Shown here: positions 17,089 to 25,957 of the stretch, in pieces | How positions within the stretch are numbered: the stretch's first letter is position 1 | How the letters are laid out: every line of letters begins with the position of its first letter | NCBI GenBank assembly: GCA_016401345.1 | Contig: JAEACG010000001.1 | Location: forward strand, 682,001 to 746,000 | Source of the DNA: Fictibacillus nanhaiensis | Lineage (GTDB): Bacteria; Bacillota; Bacilli; Bacillales; Fictibacillaceae | Reading direction: 5' to 3' | Length of the DNA stretch: 64,000 bases | Notes under the pieces: generated by a model | Database searches by the model: none | What the model was told of the DNA's origin: nothing | The model's input: the letters and a program-made list of their open reading frames with translations, nothing else | Position numbers and translations under genes: made by a program

Positions 17089-17838
17089 TTAAGCTTGTTC
17101 TGTTAAAATAATTGGTCCCTCTTTTGTAATGGCAACAGTATGTTCATATTGTGCTGAAAGACTTCCATCATAAGTGACGGCGGTCCAACCATCCTCCAAT
17201 AAACTAACGTGCGGCCGCCCTCCATTGAGTATAGGTTCAATGGTTATGACCATACCCTCTTTTAAAGTGATTCCTGTGTTACGCTCTCCAACATGGTGAA
17301 CTTGAGGCTCTTCGTGTATGGAGCGACCTATACCATGCCCAATAAACTCTCGAACAATCGAATAGCCCTTATTCTCCGCATAAGATTGAATCGCATGACC
17401 GATATCACCTATACGATTACCAACCCGAGCTTGTTCTATCCCCTTAAATAGAGCTTGTTTAGTTGTTTCCAACAAAGCACGAGACTTTTTAGAAACCTTT
17501 CCTACTTCATATGACCAAGCGGAATCAGCAAGCCACCCATTTAAATTTACAACAAAATCAATCGTTACGATATCTCCGTCTCTTAACGCATTTTTATTTG
17601 GCAGCCCGTGACATACTTCATCATTTACAGAAGCACATGTCGCAAAAGGATACCCCATATATCCTTTTTGAGCAGCTTTTGCTCCGTGAGCTGTTAAAAA
17701 ACTTTCAACAAACTGATCAATTTTAAAAGTTGTTGTTCCGGGTAGAACAAGCTTGCTTAATTCTCTGTGACATGAAGCAAGCAGCCTTCCCGCTTCATGC
17801 ATCTTTTCAATCTGCTTTTGTGACTTGATCTTAATCAA
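17089..17838 (-). CDS. map: Methionine aminopeptidase, type I
   Basis: Removes N-terminal Met from new proteins. The length of 249 residues equals the second Bacillus enzyme (MapB/YflG) rather than the ribosomal-operon Map. Metal ligands are recognisable: two Asp in TIDFVVNLNGWLADSAW, His in FIGHGIGRSIHEEP, Glu in VITIEPILN and Glu in YEHTVAITKEG. The start is a TTG at 17838, 7 bases after GGGAGA. It stands alone, away from ribosomal protein genes, so it is probably the accessory copy. Confidence 0.92.
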   Translation of the reverse strand: MIKIKSQKQIEKMHEAGRLLASCHRELSKLVLPGTTTFKIDQFVESFLTAHGAKAAQKGYMGYPFATCASVNDEVCHGLPNKNALRDGDIVTIDFVVNLNGWLADSAWSYEVGKVSKKSRALLETTKQALFKGIEQARVGNRIGDIGHAIQSYAENKGYSIVREFIGHGIGRSIHEEPQVHHVGERNTGITLKEGMVITIEPILNGGRPHVSLLEDGWTAVTYDGSLSAQYEHTVAITKEGPIILTEQA

Positions 17839-17896
17839 TACAAAGTCTCCCTTCCTCTTTTTTAACTATATTCAAGGAAAAAGATCTTCGTGAAAG

Positions 17897-17932
17897 TAAA
17901 AAAGCACCTGGCGTTTTATCACGCCCGATGCT
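17897..17932 (-). terminator. Terminator of the VTT-domain gene
   Basis: AGCATCGGGCGT pairs with ACGCCAGGTGCT around GATAAA (one mismatch), then six T on the minus strand. It overlaps the end of the coding region. Confidence 0.75.
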
Positions 17933-18524
17933 CTGATTCTTTAAGTCTTGATTCAACTATTTTTCCACCTAGCCACAATACAAATATGCCAAAAGCAATC
18001 ATCCCAAGTTTTAAAGGACTTTTCAACACATCGATAAAATCATACCCGATAAAAGAAACGATCGCGATCATCACCAATTTACCGAGAGTTAATGCAAGCA
18101 AAAAGGTTTTAATATTTATCCTCGATAATCCGCCTACAACATTTACTAGAGCGGAAGGAGTAAACGGAAAACAATAAATAAGAAATAGCATACCAAAACC
18201 ATGCCTCTCTACCCAGCCTAGCATTCGTGTAGTGTTTGTATGCCTGTTTAAGAAATTCAAAAAACGCTTTTGTCCATACCGCCGTACTAGCAAGAATACG
18301 ATGATAGAACCTACGCAAACCCCAATCCATGAATAGAGAAAACCTAACCAAAATCCGTATGCTGCTGCATTTCCCGCTACAAAGATAAAGAGCGGAAGAA
18401 TCGGCAGAAATGATTCAAGCATAGGCAGCAATATTCCTGGCAAAAAACCTAGATCTTTGTATTGATCAAGCAGCTCTAATATATTTTTTTCAGTAAAATA
18501 GCGTTCCCAGTTTCGCCAGTCCAT
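17919..18524 (-). CDS. TVP38/TMEM64 (VTT domain) membrane protein, YhjE-like
   Basis: Integral membrane protein of 201 residues with the VTT core: LPGILLPMLESFLPILPLFIFVAGNAAAYGF, then WVERHGFGMLFLIYCFPFTPSALVNVVGGLS. B. subtilis YhjE, from the yhj-addAB neighbourhood, is of this type. Some relatives of the wider DedA/VTT superfamily flip undecaprenyl phosphate or other lipids; the role of this copy is not known. The ATG at 18524 has AAGGGTG 9 bases upstream. Four to five helices are predicted by eye. Confidence 0.85.
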   Translation of the reverse strand: MDWRNWERYFTEKNILELLDQYKDLGFLPGILLPMLESFLPILPLFIFVAGNAAAYGFWLGFLYSWIGVCVGSIIVFLLVRRYGQKRFLNFLNRHTNTTRMLGWVERHGFGMLFLIYCFPFTPSALVNVVGGLSRINIKTFLLALTLGKLVMIAIVSFIGYDFIDVLKSPLKLGMIAFGIFVLWLGGKIVESRLKESEHRA

Positions 18525-18645
18525 CCATCGTTCACCCTTTTCTTCCTCATACCCTCATCGTTGCCACAGTTAACTTGTTTAAAACCGACTTTAGGAAAAA
18601 CAAGGAGTTAATCATTTAATTTTATCACAAAGAGACAAAAGTTCA

Positions 18646-19029
18646 CTATTTGCTTAACGTATTTGAATGTGTTTTATCACTTTTTTGTCCTACAATAAAT
18701 CCACAGCAGCATACGGAGATAAATGAGAATAATGGAGACAAAATAATTATAACCTGTACTCCTTTTGTTTCTGCGTCAACCGGAAACAAAAGACCATACA
18801 TAACTACTGTCCCGTGAATTAAAATTCCCACAACAGCCAACAGTTTGTTTATCCACCCAATATTAAAGCGGTTTAACGCACATAAAAATGCAGCAATCCC
18901 CCACAGCAGAAGAAAATATCCCCAAACGTTCAATCCATCAGTTGTTTCCACAAGACTCGTGATCTGCAAGATGCCTACAAACATTGAAATTAGACCAGAT
19001 AAGAAAAACAATCTGTATACGATAGGCAT
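18646..19029 (-). CDS. Four-helix membrane protein, unknown function
   Basis: A 127-residue hydrophobic protein with four evident membrane segments (LFFLSGLISMFVGILQI, VWGYFLLLWGIAAFLCAL, LLAVVGILIHGTVVMYGLLF, VIIILSPLFSFISVCCCGFIV) and a polar tail. I do not recognise the family. The ATG at 19029 is supported by AAGGAGGAG 7 bases upstream, which decides against the longer reading frame. No partner gene is obvious. Confidence 0.7.
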   Translation of the reverse strand: MPIVYRLFFLSGLISMFVGILQITSLVETTDGLNVWGYFLLLWGIAAFLCALNRFNIGWINKLLAVVGILIHGTVVMYGLLFPVDAETKGVQVIIILSPLFSFISVCCCGFIVGQKSDKTHSNTLSK

Positions 19030-19086
19030 GTGATCTCCTCCTTGTTTTTTCATGACTTCCTTTCTAAGAACAAATCTATAAATAAA

Positions 19087-19122
19087 CAAAAAACCGCCAC
19101 AACATAATGTTTTGACGGTTTG
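19087..19122 (-). terminator. Terminator after the PPOX-like gene
   Basis: AACCGTC and GGCGGTT pair (one mismatch) with an AT-rich loop; TTTTTTG follows on the minus strand. Confidence 0.65.
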
Positions 19123-19151
19123 TATGATTCTTCTAGTTGTAGAAAGCCACC

Positions 19152-19607
19152 TTATTTCATTAGAGCGTCATACACTTGTACATCTAACTCTTTCGCTTTC
19201 TTTTCATTATACGTTTTTTCATAAACAGGTTCTTGGACGATCTTTGCACCCCAGAACATGCTTTCAAAAACATGATCAATTTCCACTTCAATCTTCGCAA
19301 GCTTTAATGGTACACCTTCCATGGTATCTTGAAGTATATTCGCTCTTCCATTAATAGAATACACCGTTTCAAGCCCTACCACCGTAAGGACCACATTTGG
19401 ATTATCTTTAATGTTTGTTACGATACGTGAATTGTTCGTAACCGTAAATCGAATCTTTTCTTTTGACAAGCTCTTTACCCAAGATATTGCGTTAACAGAT
19501 GGAGCTTTCGTTTCTACGTCAACGGTTCCTAAGAGGACAAGCTGTTCGCCTTGCAGGTGTTCAAACAATTCTGGACTTAATGCTGTCGGAATTTCTTGTT
19601 TTGCCAC
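19152..19607 (-). CDS. Pyridoxamine 5'-phosphate oxidase-like FMN-binding protein
   Basis: A 151-residue split-barrel flavoprotein relative. LVLLGTVDVETKAPSVNAISWVKSLSKEKIRFTVTNNSRIVTNIKDNPNVVLTV is sampled here by its key pieces: LGTVD, AISWV, NSRIVTNIKDNPNV. That pattern is typical of the PPOX/general stress FMN-binding family. The start is GTG at 19607, 7 bases after AGGTGG. Substrate unknown; small members often act on flavin, haem or F420-like cofactors or serve in stress. Single gene with its own terminator. Confidence 0.8.
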   Translation of the reverse strand: MAKQEIPTALSPELFEHLQGEQLVLLGTVDVETKAPSVNAISWVKSLSKEKIRFTVTNNSRIVTNIKDNPNVVLTVVGLETVYSINGRANILQDTMEGVPLKLAKIEVEIDHVFESMFWGAKIVQEPVYEKTYNEKKAKELDVQVYDALMK

Positions 19608-19703
19608 ATGATCGCCACCTTTTAGAAAAATTATGTATGTTCCCTATTTTACCATATATTTCATAAGTTAAAAGTGAAAAAGGAAGCCAATAATTAGCTC
19701 CCT

Positions 19704-20876
19704 TTACTCTTCAAAAGTTCCCTTGACCAAAGCTTCTCCATTTTGAACCACCACTTGCCCTAACGCAATAACTGAATCGATGCTAAGATCTTCATTAAGC
19801 AGAACAAGATCAGCATCAAGTCCTTCTTGCAACCTTCCTTTTTGTTTAAGCTTTAAAACGCGAGCGGGATTAGAAGTGATTGTTTGCAATGCTGTTTGAA
19901 ATGCAACACCTTCTGTTTTAACTGCGTCACGCACTTCGCTGTACAGCGAGTTCACTTTACCGATACGCAGCCCAGTAAATTCTCCAAATTCATTAAATGC
20001 AGGCAAACTTCCCTGCGCGTCTGATGTGAAGGTTATTTGTTCGATAGCAACCCCTCTATCAAGCATTTTCTTTAACCCAATGCTGCATTTGACTTCGCCT
20101 TCTTCTAAAAACTGCTTTGTCGTACTCGTTGTAAAATCCACGATACCGCCTTTTTTTGCATATTCGATACCTGCTTCAAATAAATAAGAATTTCGGTTAA
20201 TATGAGTCGGATAAAATTGAGAAATAGGCAGATCAGTCGTCTCTACAACTTCCTCAATTAAAGACAACATGCGTTTACTGTCGCCAAGGTGAATGTTCAC
20301 TACACCCGCTTTTCCTGAAAGCATACCTCCAACTCTTGCTTGTGACGCAAGCCTTGCGATTTCGTGAGCAACCGGCTGGCTGGATCGATGATCAGCAATA
20401 GCAATTTCACCTACACCAATAATCTCATCAATCATCATAATGTCTGTTTCGATATTCCCCGTTAACGTTTTAACAGGTACTTGGTATGATCCAGTATGAA
20501 CGAAGCACGATATTCCTTCCTCTTTAAGCGCTTTTGCTTTCGCGATTAAATTAGTCATCGTACGAGCTGTTCCGTCTGTCCCGATCACACCAACAATGGT
20601 TGTCACACCAGCTTTAGTAACATCTGAAAAATAGATCTCAGGAGTTCTCGTTTTATAACCGCCTTCTCCTCCGCCACCAGTAATATGAACATGTGCATCA
20701 ATAAATCCTGGTGTCACAATTTTTCCGGTTGCATCAATAATATTAATATCTAGAGCAGGTGCCGGCCAATTAATATTTTCTGAGATGCTGGCAATCTTCC
20801 CAGCAGCTAGTAAGATATCCTTTTTACCAAGATAATGAGGCGTATATACCTCACCGCCTTTGATAAGAGTAAACAT
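19704..20876 (-). CDS. iadA: Isoaspartyl dipeptidase (beta-aspartyl peptidase)
   Basis: Amidohydrolase that cleaves beta-aspartyl dipeptides arising from damaged proteins. Recognisable parts are VTPGFIDAHVHITGGGGEGG (metal site), the YKTRTPE loop and GVTTIVGVIGTDGTARTM. VNIHLGDSK, FYPTHINRN and FTSDAQGSLPAFNEFG follow, the last with the catalytic Asp. All fit IadA, and 390 residues is the usual length. I chose the ATG at 20876, 9 bases after AAAGGA. It is cotranscribed with the YfcC-type transporter 31 bases upstream, suggesting uptake then hydrolysis of isoaspartyl peptides. Confidence 0.93.
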   Translation of the reverse strand: MFTLIKGGEVYTPHYLGKKDILLAAGKIASISENINWPAPALDINIIDATGKIVTPGFIDAHVHITGGGGEGGYKTRTPEIYFSDVTKAGVTTIVGVIGTDGTARTMTNLIAKAKALKEEGISCFVHTGSYQVPVKTLTGNIETDIMMIDEIIGVGEIAIADHRSSQPVAHEIARLASQARVGGMLSGKAGVVNIHLGDSKRMLSLIEEVVETTDLPISQFYPTHINRNSYLFEAGIEYAKKGGIVDFTTSTTKQFLEEGEVKCSIGLKKMLDRGVAIEQITFTSDAQGSLPAFNEFGEFTGLRIGKVNSLYSEVRDAVKTEGVAFQTALQTITSNPARVLKLKQKGRLQEGLDADLVLLNEDLSIDSVIALGQVVVQNGEALVKGTFEE

Positions 20877-20907
20877 GTAAATCATTCCTTTATTCTTCAA
20901 AGATAGA

Positions 20908-22410
20908 TTATTTAAAACCAATTAGTACAGCAATTACAATTATGATTGAGGCAAAAGTAAACAACAACGCTTGAAACTTAATTTGGAACTTGAACCATTT
21001 TCCCCAATCTAGACGTGCAACTCCTAGTGTTCCCATCAAAGCCGCAGAAGTTGGTACAATCATGTTCGTAAAACCGTCACCAAGTTGGAAAGCTAGAACT
21101 GCGACTTGCCTTGTAACTCCCGCAAGATCAGCAAGCGGAGACATTAACGGCATTGTCAGTGCCGCTTGACCTGAACCTGATACAACAAAGAAGTTAAACA
21201 CAGATTGGAATACATACATAATCCAAGCCGATAGCGCTGTAGGCACATCTTCAACAATTCCACCTGCCGCATGTAGAATCGTGTTTAATACTGATGCTTC
21301 AGCAGGATTGTCACCACCAAGGATGATCACAATACCTTTTGCCATACCGACGATAAGTGCTGCTGGAAGAAGATCCTTTGCCCCTTCTTTAAAGCCATCA
21401 GCAATTCCGTTCACTGTCATGTCGTTCATCTTGAATATAATACCAATTATACCCGCAACTATACCAATCGTAAAAAATTGAGTCGCAATTTCTGGAATGT
21501 AATATGCTCTTTCTACAACTCCCCAAACGATCCAGGCAACTCCCGCTAAAATAGTAAGAAGAATTAAGATATGGCCTGTTCCAAAGTTTGATATAATATC
21601 TGTATGTTTAAAATCTTCACGGAAGTATGCATCTGAATCATAAGATAAGGAACGCTTTGGATCTTTTCTAATTCTTGATGCGTATATCCATGTATATACA
21701 ATTCCTACTAATGTAAAGAAAGCCCACATCCCAATTCGGAATGGTGCACCAGATAGTACTGGAATGCCAGCAACACCTTGTGCAATCGCGACACCGAACG
21801 GGTTCATCCATGATGTTGCAAAACCAATCTGTGTTGCAACGTATGTAATCATAATGGCTGTTATGGCATCATAACCGAGTGCTATCACAACGGGGACAAG
21901 AATCATCGCAAATGCAATCGCTTCTTCACCCATCCCAAAAACAGCACCGCCTAGAGAGAATAATAAGAACATGAGCGGGATAATGAGTGCTTCTCTACCT
22001 TTAGTATGGTCGATCATTTTTAATATACTGTCTTCTATCGCACGCGTTTTCATAATGATACCGAACGCGCCGCCGATGATTAGTATAAAGGCAACAACCC
22101 CAACTGCTGACCCCCATTTATCCCCAGAAACTAAACCTTCAAAAATGTAGTTTAAAAAACCGGCACCACCGCCTTCTTCAAACAGACTTACCCCTTGAGT
22201 AGCTGGCTCTCCGTCCTCCCCTTTTACATACGAAAAGCTATCAGGAACAAGTACTGTTTTAGTCTGCTCTTCGCCACCCTGCATAAAGGTTGTTTCTTTT
22301 GTCTCAAATTGACCTGCCGGAATGATATACGTTAGTAAAGCCATTAATGCTACAACAAAAAACACGATAACAAACGTGTCCGGCATCGTAATACCTTTTT
22401 TCTTATCCAC
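20908..22410 (-). CDS. YfcC-type transporter, probably for peptides or amino acids
   Basis: Polytopic secondary transporter of 500 residues in the YfcC/DcuC-like family: LTYIIPAGQFE, GAFGIIMKTRAIED, SWMNPFGVAIAQGVAGIP, VSGSGQAALTMPLMSPLADLAGV and DGFTNMIVPTSAALMGTLG. The GTG at 22410 is preceded by GGGGGA at 6 bases, which decides the start. A sigma-54 promoter lies 39 bases upstream and the isoaspartyl dipeptidase gene follows. The substrate is inferred as isoaspartyl dipeptides or related amino acids; the family is known mainly for arginine and ornithine-like substrates. Confidence 0.87.
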   Translation of the reverse strand: MDKKKGITMPDTFVIVFFVVALMALLTYIIPAGQFETKETTFMQGGEEQTKTVLVPDSFSYVKGEDGEPATQGVSLFEEGGGAGFLNYIFEGLVSGDKWGSAVGVVAFILIIGGAFGIIMKTRAIEDSILKMIDHTKGREALIIPLMFLLFSLGGAVFGMGEEAIAFAMILVPVVIALGYDAITAIMITYVATQIGFATSWMNPFGVAIAQGVAGIPVLSGAPFRIGMWAFFTLVGIVYTWIYASRIRKDPKRSLSYDSDAYFREDFKHTDIISNFGTGHILILLTILAGVAWIVWGVVERAYYIPEIATQFFTIGIVAGIIGIIFKMNDMTVNGIADGFKEGAKDLLPAALIVGMAKGIVIILGGDNPAEASVLNTILHAAGGIVEDVPTALSAWIMYVFQSVFNFFVVSGSGQAALTMPLMSPLADLAGVTRQVAVLAFQLGDGFTNMIVPTSAALMGTLGVARLDWGKWFKFQIKFQALLFTFASIIIVIAVLIGFK

Positions 22411-22448
22411 GTTACTTCCCCCTTTTCTATAATTCACCATTCATCATT

Positions 22449-22465
22449 TGCAAGAATTATGCCAA
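22449..22465 (-). promoter_or_regulatory. Sigma-54 (-24/-12) promoter of the transporter-iadA operon
   Basis: The minus strand reads TTGGCATAATTCTTGCA. GG and GC are exactly 10 bases apart, as sigma-54 requires, and 11 of the core positions follow TGGCAC-N5-TTGCA. The predicted start site is near 22438. The divergent neighbouring gene encodes a sigma-54 activator, which strengthens the call. Confidence 0.85.
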
Positions 22466-22518
22466 CATTCCGTCTCCCTTTGTTAAAGGTTTTTAAATAT
22501 TTTGTTTTATTTAATGGC

Positions 22519-22546
22519 TGGTTATAAGATAATAGTTTCATAACCA
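22519..22546. promoter_or_regulatory. Candidate upstream activator site
   Basis: Inverted repeat TGGTTAT-N14-ATAACCA, 54 bases upstream of the -24 element and 42 bases before the activator start codon. The position suits both enhancer binding for the operon and autoregulation of the activator. Confidence 0.6.
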
Positions 22547-22587
22547 AAAAACGACCTAAAAAAGACCATTAAAAGAAGGTGTATATG

Positions 22588-24651
22588 ATGGAAACTAAAA
22601 AACAGATTGTTCTATTAGCAGGTACAAAGGAAACTCGTATTGCTTTATCCTGCCAACTTCAATCCATATTAGGCGACTATTTTCATATTAGAAGCTATTC
22701 TTCCGAAGAGATTCTTCCTACACGACTGGAGAATGAAATCGTAATTCTATCTTCTTATCTGATAAAACGCGAGGTAGCTCACTGTTTGAGTGAATCTTGT
22801 AGAGTGATTACGGCAAGACGCACCGTCAACTATGAATTTATGGATCAGCTTTTACAACTGCCAGAGGGTACAGATGTTATGTATGTGAACGATTTTCCTC
22901 AAACGGTAGAACAGTCGGTACAAACTCTCAAACATCTAGGAATCAATCACTTGAATTACCTTCCCTACTATCCTGGCATTCCTCACTACCAACATGCAGA
23001 TATCGCTGTGACACCCGGCGAGATGCATCTCGTGCCAAAAGAGGTTAAGAGAATTATTAATATCGGCGTACGTCTGATCGACATTACTACCATAACAGAG
23101 ATTTTGAGCATACTTGGTGTCTTAGATGACCGGGCAACAGGCATTTCTGAACGTTTTACAGAAAAAATTATTCAGTTGTCTAAGAAGCTTGCACTTGCTA
23201 ATCAAAAGGCACTTCAACTTAACGAACACCTGGACAAAGTATTAAATGGAGTGAATGATGGTATTTTATCATTTGATCATACGGGAAAGATTACCGTATT
23301 TAACGAAGAATTGAAAAGCATATTTTCAACCGATTCAAGACAAGCTGTCGGAAAACATATTAAACAAATTATGAAAGATAAAGACCTGCTGAACTTTCTA
23401 ACAGATACAACAAGTGAACAATCAGATCAATTTTTCACGATCAATGATACAAATGTTATGGTTCATCGTTTCGCATTACCGGCGGAAAACACAATGATTG
23501 CAACATTTAAAAACACGAGCACTACAATCTCGATGGAGAAAGCCGCACGACATGAACTAAAGCGAAAAGGTTATATTGGAAAGTATTTTTTCAGTGATAT
23601 CATCGGGGACTCCGAGGAAATTATTCGAACAAAAAATATTGCGAAGAAACTAGCTGCAACAGATCTCTCCCTCCTCATACAAGGGGAGAGCGGCACGGGT
23701 AAAGAACTCTTCGCAAGCTCCATTCATAACGAGTCCCGCAGAAGAAACGGCCCTTTTCTAGCAGTAAACTGTTCTGCTCTTTCTGAGGACTTATTAGAAA
23801 GTGAACTATTCGGATATGAAGAAGGTGCATTTACAGGTGCAAAAAAAGGCGGAAAACAAGGTCTTTTTGAACAAGCAGAAGGTGGTACCATTTTTCTCGA
23901 TGAAATTGGTGATATTAGCGTCAAACTTCAGACACGCCTCTTACGTGTTCTGCAGGAAAAAGAATTAAGGCGAGTCGGAGGAACTCGTGTACTCCCTATT
24001 GACGTAAGGGTTATTTCTGCAACGAACAAGGACTTGGCATCTGACATAAAGCAAGGATTGTTCCGGGAAGATCTGTATCATCGTTTAAATGTTCTTTATT
24101 TAAAAATCCCGGCACTTCGTGAGAGAAAAGGCGATATCCCACTTTTACTGAATCATTTTTTAGCGATGCGTACTACGAAAAAAATGAAAGTGGAGAATGA
24201 AGTCGTTGGCCATCTTATAAACCGCTCCTGGACGGGTAATATTAGAGAATTAAAGAACGCCATTGATTATATGCTTGCTGTTTGCGACAAAGAGAAGATT
24301 ACTGTTTGGGATCTGCCTCAGGAAGTGATGAGAATAAGTAGTTTTGAGAGTACTTTTGCAGGAGAGGCGATTAAGGAGATTTCAGTCACCTCGGAGGAAC
24401 TGCCGCTTATCGCACCAAATGAAGAAGCTGCGATTATGAGCTGCATCTATAGCAATCATCTTTCTGGTAAAGCATCCAGCCGAAAGAGCTTACTGCTGGA
24501 CTTGGAATTACAAGGCGTTAAGCTCTCGGAAGCCCAAATCAGATTGCGCTTAGACCTCTTGGAGAGAAAAGGATTTATCGTGAAAGCAAAAGGGCGAAAA
24601 GGAACAAGGCTGACTGAGAGCGGACTACTTTATATTAAGAATGAATTGTAG
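22588..24651 (+). CDS. Sigma-54-dependent activator with unusual C-terminus
   Basis: Enhancer-binding protein of 687 residues. The N-terminal 200 residues resemble a PrpR-type ligand sensor. A PAS segment follows (about 225-310; VNDGILSFDHTGKITVFNEE), then the AAA+ domain (about 340-570) with Walker A GESGTGKE, the sigma-54 contact loop ESELFGYEEGAFTGA, Walker B GGTIFLDEIGD and FREDLYHRLNVL. The end lacks a Fis-type helix-turn-helix. It has instead a segment that looks like a winged helix (LSEAQIRLRLDLLERKGFI, then GRKGTRLTESG). The ATG at 22588 is 8 bases after AAGG. Probably activates the divergent transporter-iadA operon. Confidence 0.92.
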   Translation: METKKQIVLLAGTKETRIALSCQLQSILGDYFHIRSYSSEEILPTRLENEIVILSSYLIKREVAHCLSESCRVITARRTVNYEFMDQLLQLPEGTDVMYVNDFPQTVEQSVQTLKHLGINHLNYLPYYPGIPHYQHADIAVTPGEMHLVPKEVKRIINIGVRLIDITTITEILSILGVLDDRATGISERFTEKIIQLSKKLALANQKALQLNEHLDKVLNGVNDGILSFDHTGKITVFNEELKSIFSTDSRQAVGKHIKQIMKDKDLLNFLTDTTSEQSDQFFTINDTNVMVHRFALPAENTMIATFKNTSTTISMEKAARHELKRKGYIGKYFFSDIIGDSEEIIRTKNIAKKLAATDLSLLIQGESGTGKELFASSIHNESRRRNGPFLAVNCSALSEDLLESELFGYEEGAFTGAKKGGKQGLFEQAEGGTIFLDEIGDISVKLQTRLLRVLQEKELRRVGGTRVLPIDVRVISATNKDLASDIKQGLFREDLYHRLNVLYLKIPALRERKGDIPLLLNHFLAMRTTKKMKVENEVVGHLINRSWTGNIRELKNAIDYMLAVCDKEKITVWDLPQEVMRISSFESTFAGEAIKEISVTSEELPLIAPNEEAAIMSCIYSNHLSGKASSRKSLLLDLELQGVKLSEAQIRLRLDLLERKGFIVKAKGRKGTRLTESGLLYIKNEL

Positions 24652-24660
24652 AGGTCTTAA

Positions 24661-24818
24661 ATCTTGAGAATCGCTCATAAATCTTAAGAATCGCTCATAA
24701 ATCTTGAGAATCGCTCATAAATCTTGAGAATCGCTCATAAATCTTGAGAATCGCTCATAAATCTTGAGAATCGCTCATAAATCTTGAGAATCGCTCATAA
24801 ATCTTGAGAATCGCTCAT
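24661..24818. repeat. 20-bp tandem repeat, eight copies
   Basis: Eight head-to-tail units of ATCTTGAGAATCGCTCATAA fill this stretch exactly; the second has TTAAG for TTGAG and the last ends in CC. Each unit holds a small inverted repeat TGAG-AATCG-CTCA. There are no spacers, so this is not a CRISPR. The unit is not a multiple of three, and no frame continues through it as a gene. It lies right after the sigma-54 activator stop. The remaining 24819-24898 shows nothing recognisable. Confidence 0.95.
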
Positions 24819-24898
24819 CCAGCGTGCATAAAATGCCGCTAGACGAGCTTAAATCGTTAAAACCTACAGAATATACTCCAATAGACTCCTAAAAAATA

Positions 24899-24935
24899 CA
24901 AAAAGCCGCCTCCTGCAACAAACAGGAGCCAGCTT
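24899..24935 (-). terminator. Terminator of the 4-hydroxyphenylacetate operon
   Basis: GGCTCCTG pairs with CAGGAG around TTTGTTG, extended by AGC/GGCT with a small mismatch, then five T on the minus strand after hpaD. Confidence 0.8.
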
Positions 24936-24962
24936 CCATCACTGTATAACTTCATCCAAGAA

Positions 24963-25946
24963 TCAAGTCACAAAATCAGGCTTGCGCTGCGCTAGAGTCG
25001 GACTTCTCAGCTCTACCGGCTCACCTTTTTCCAAACTCAAAAAAGAGGTTGCTTCGTTAAACCAGCTGTCAGGAGCTTTATGTCCCCAGAACGTCTGGCG
25101 CCTCGGGTCGTTAATATCCCACTTGATCGGCTTAAAGTCAGGATCACTCGTCAGATAGTCTCCATTATATAACTCAATGCGATTTCCATCGGGATCACGG
25201 ACGTATAAAAAGAAGGCGTTCGATAATCCGTGACGTCCTGGCCCACGCTCGATATTGTCAGCATATCCCATGCTCGCCATAACATCACAGCAATGGATGA
25301 GACTCATCGGATCAGACAGCCAAAAGCCTACATGATGAAGACGAGGTCCTTCTCCGTTCATAAACGCAACATCATGTACAGTCGGCTTACGATGAAGCCA
25401 TGCCGCCCATGTGCGATCATCTTCTGTAGCTGTATATTCAGAAATTCTAAATCCGAGTTCATCTGTATAGAATTGAACAGCTGCTTCCACATCTGGAACC
25501 ATACAGTTTATATGATCGATACGCTGGACACGTGCACCGCGGTAAAGATCATACTTCTGGATACAGCGCTCCACACTTTCCATCTCTACAAAAAACTCAA
25601 GCGGTATGCCTGAAGGGTCTTCTACACATAACGTTTTACCGATTCCAACTGCAGGATCTGCATCTTTCCATAGCACTTTTGCGCCCTTCCCTTTAAAAAA
25701 GGTTTCGAGTGCATTTAAGTGACTGTCTTCCCACACCTTGTAGCTCACAACATGAACGCCAGGTTTATCAGCTTTTTTCAACAAAAGGCTGTGATGAGAG
25801 TGCTCCTCCAGTCCACGTAATGCAATCCATTCTGATGAAGAGGCTGTTTCAATGAATCCAAGAGCATTTACGTAAAAATCACGGGAAGCATGAAGGTCGG
25901 TTACGTTCATGACAACACGCGCAATTCGAATAATGTTAAAATTCAT
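24963..25946 (-). CDS. hpaD: 3,4-Dihydroxyphenylacetate 2,3-dioxygenase
   Basis: Extradiol (VOC-fold) dioxygenase that opens the homoprotocatechuate ring. Two VOC repeats are seen; the second carries the metal triad: His in RIDHINCMVPD, His in PRLHHVGFWLSD and Glu in GNRIELYNGDY. The length of 327 is a little under the 360 of the Fe/Mn enzymes from Brevibacterium and Arthrobacter. The ATG at 25946 has AGGAGG 7 bases upstream. Last gene of the operon, 11 bases after hpaB. Confidence 0.9.
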   Translation of the reverse strand: MNFNIIRIARVVMNVTDLHASRDFYVNALGFIETASSSEWIALRGLEEHSHHSLLLKKADKPGVHVVSYKVWEDSHLNALETFFKGKGAKVLWKDADPAVGIGKTLCVEDPSGIPLEFFVEMESVERCIQKYDLYRGARVQRIDHINCMVPDVEAAVQFYTDELGFRISEYTATEDDRTWAAWLHRKPTVHDVAFMNGEGPRLHHVGFWLSDPMSLIHCCDVMASMGYADNIERGPGRHGLSNAFFLYVRDPDGNRIELYNGDYLTSDPDFKPIKWDINDPRRQTFWGHKAPDSWFNEATSFLSLEKGEPVELRSPTLAQRKPDFVT

Positions 25947-25957
25947 GACGGCTCCTC

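Noticed and set aside
24661-24818. CRISPR array
   Set aside because: The 20-bp units are directly adjacent with no variable spacers, and no cas genes are present.
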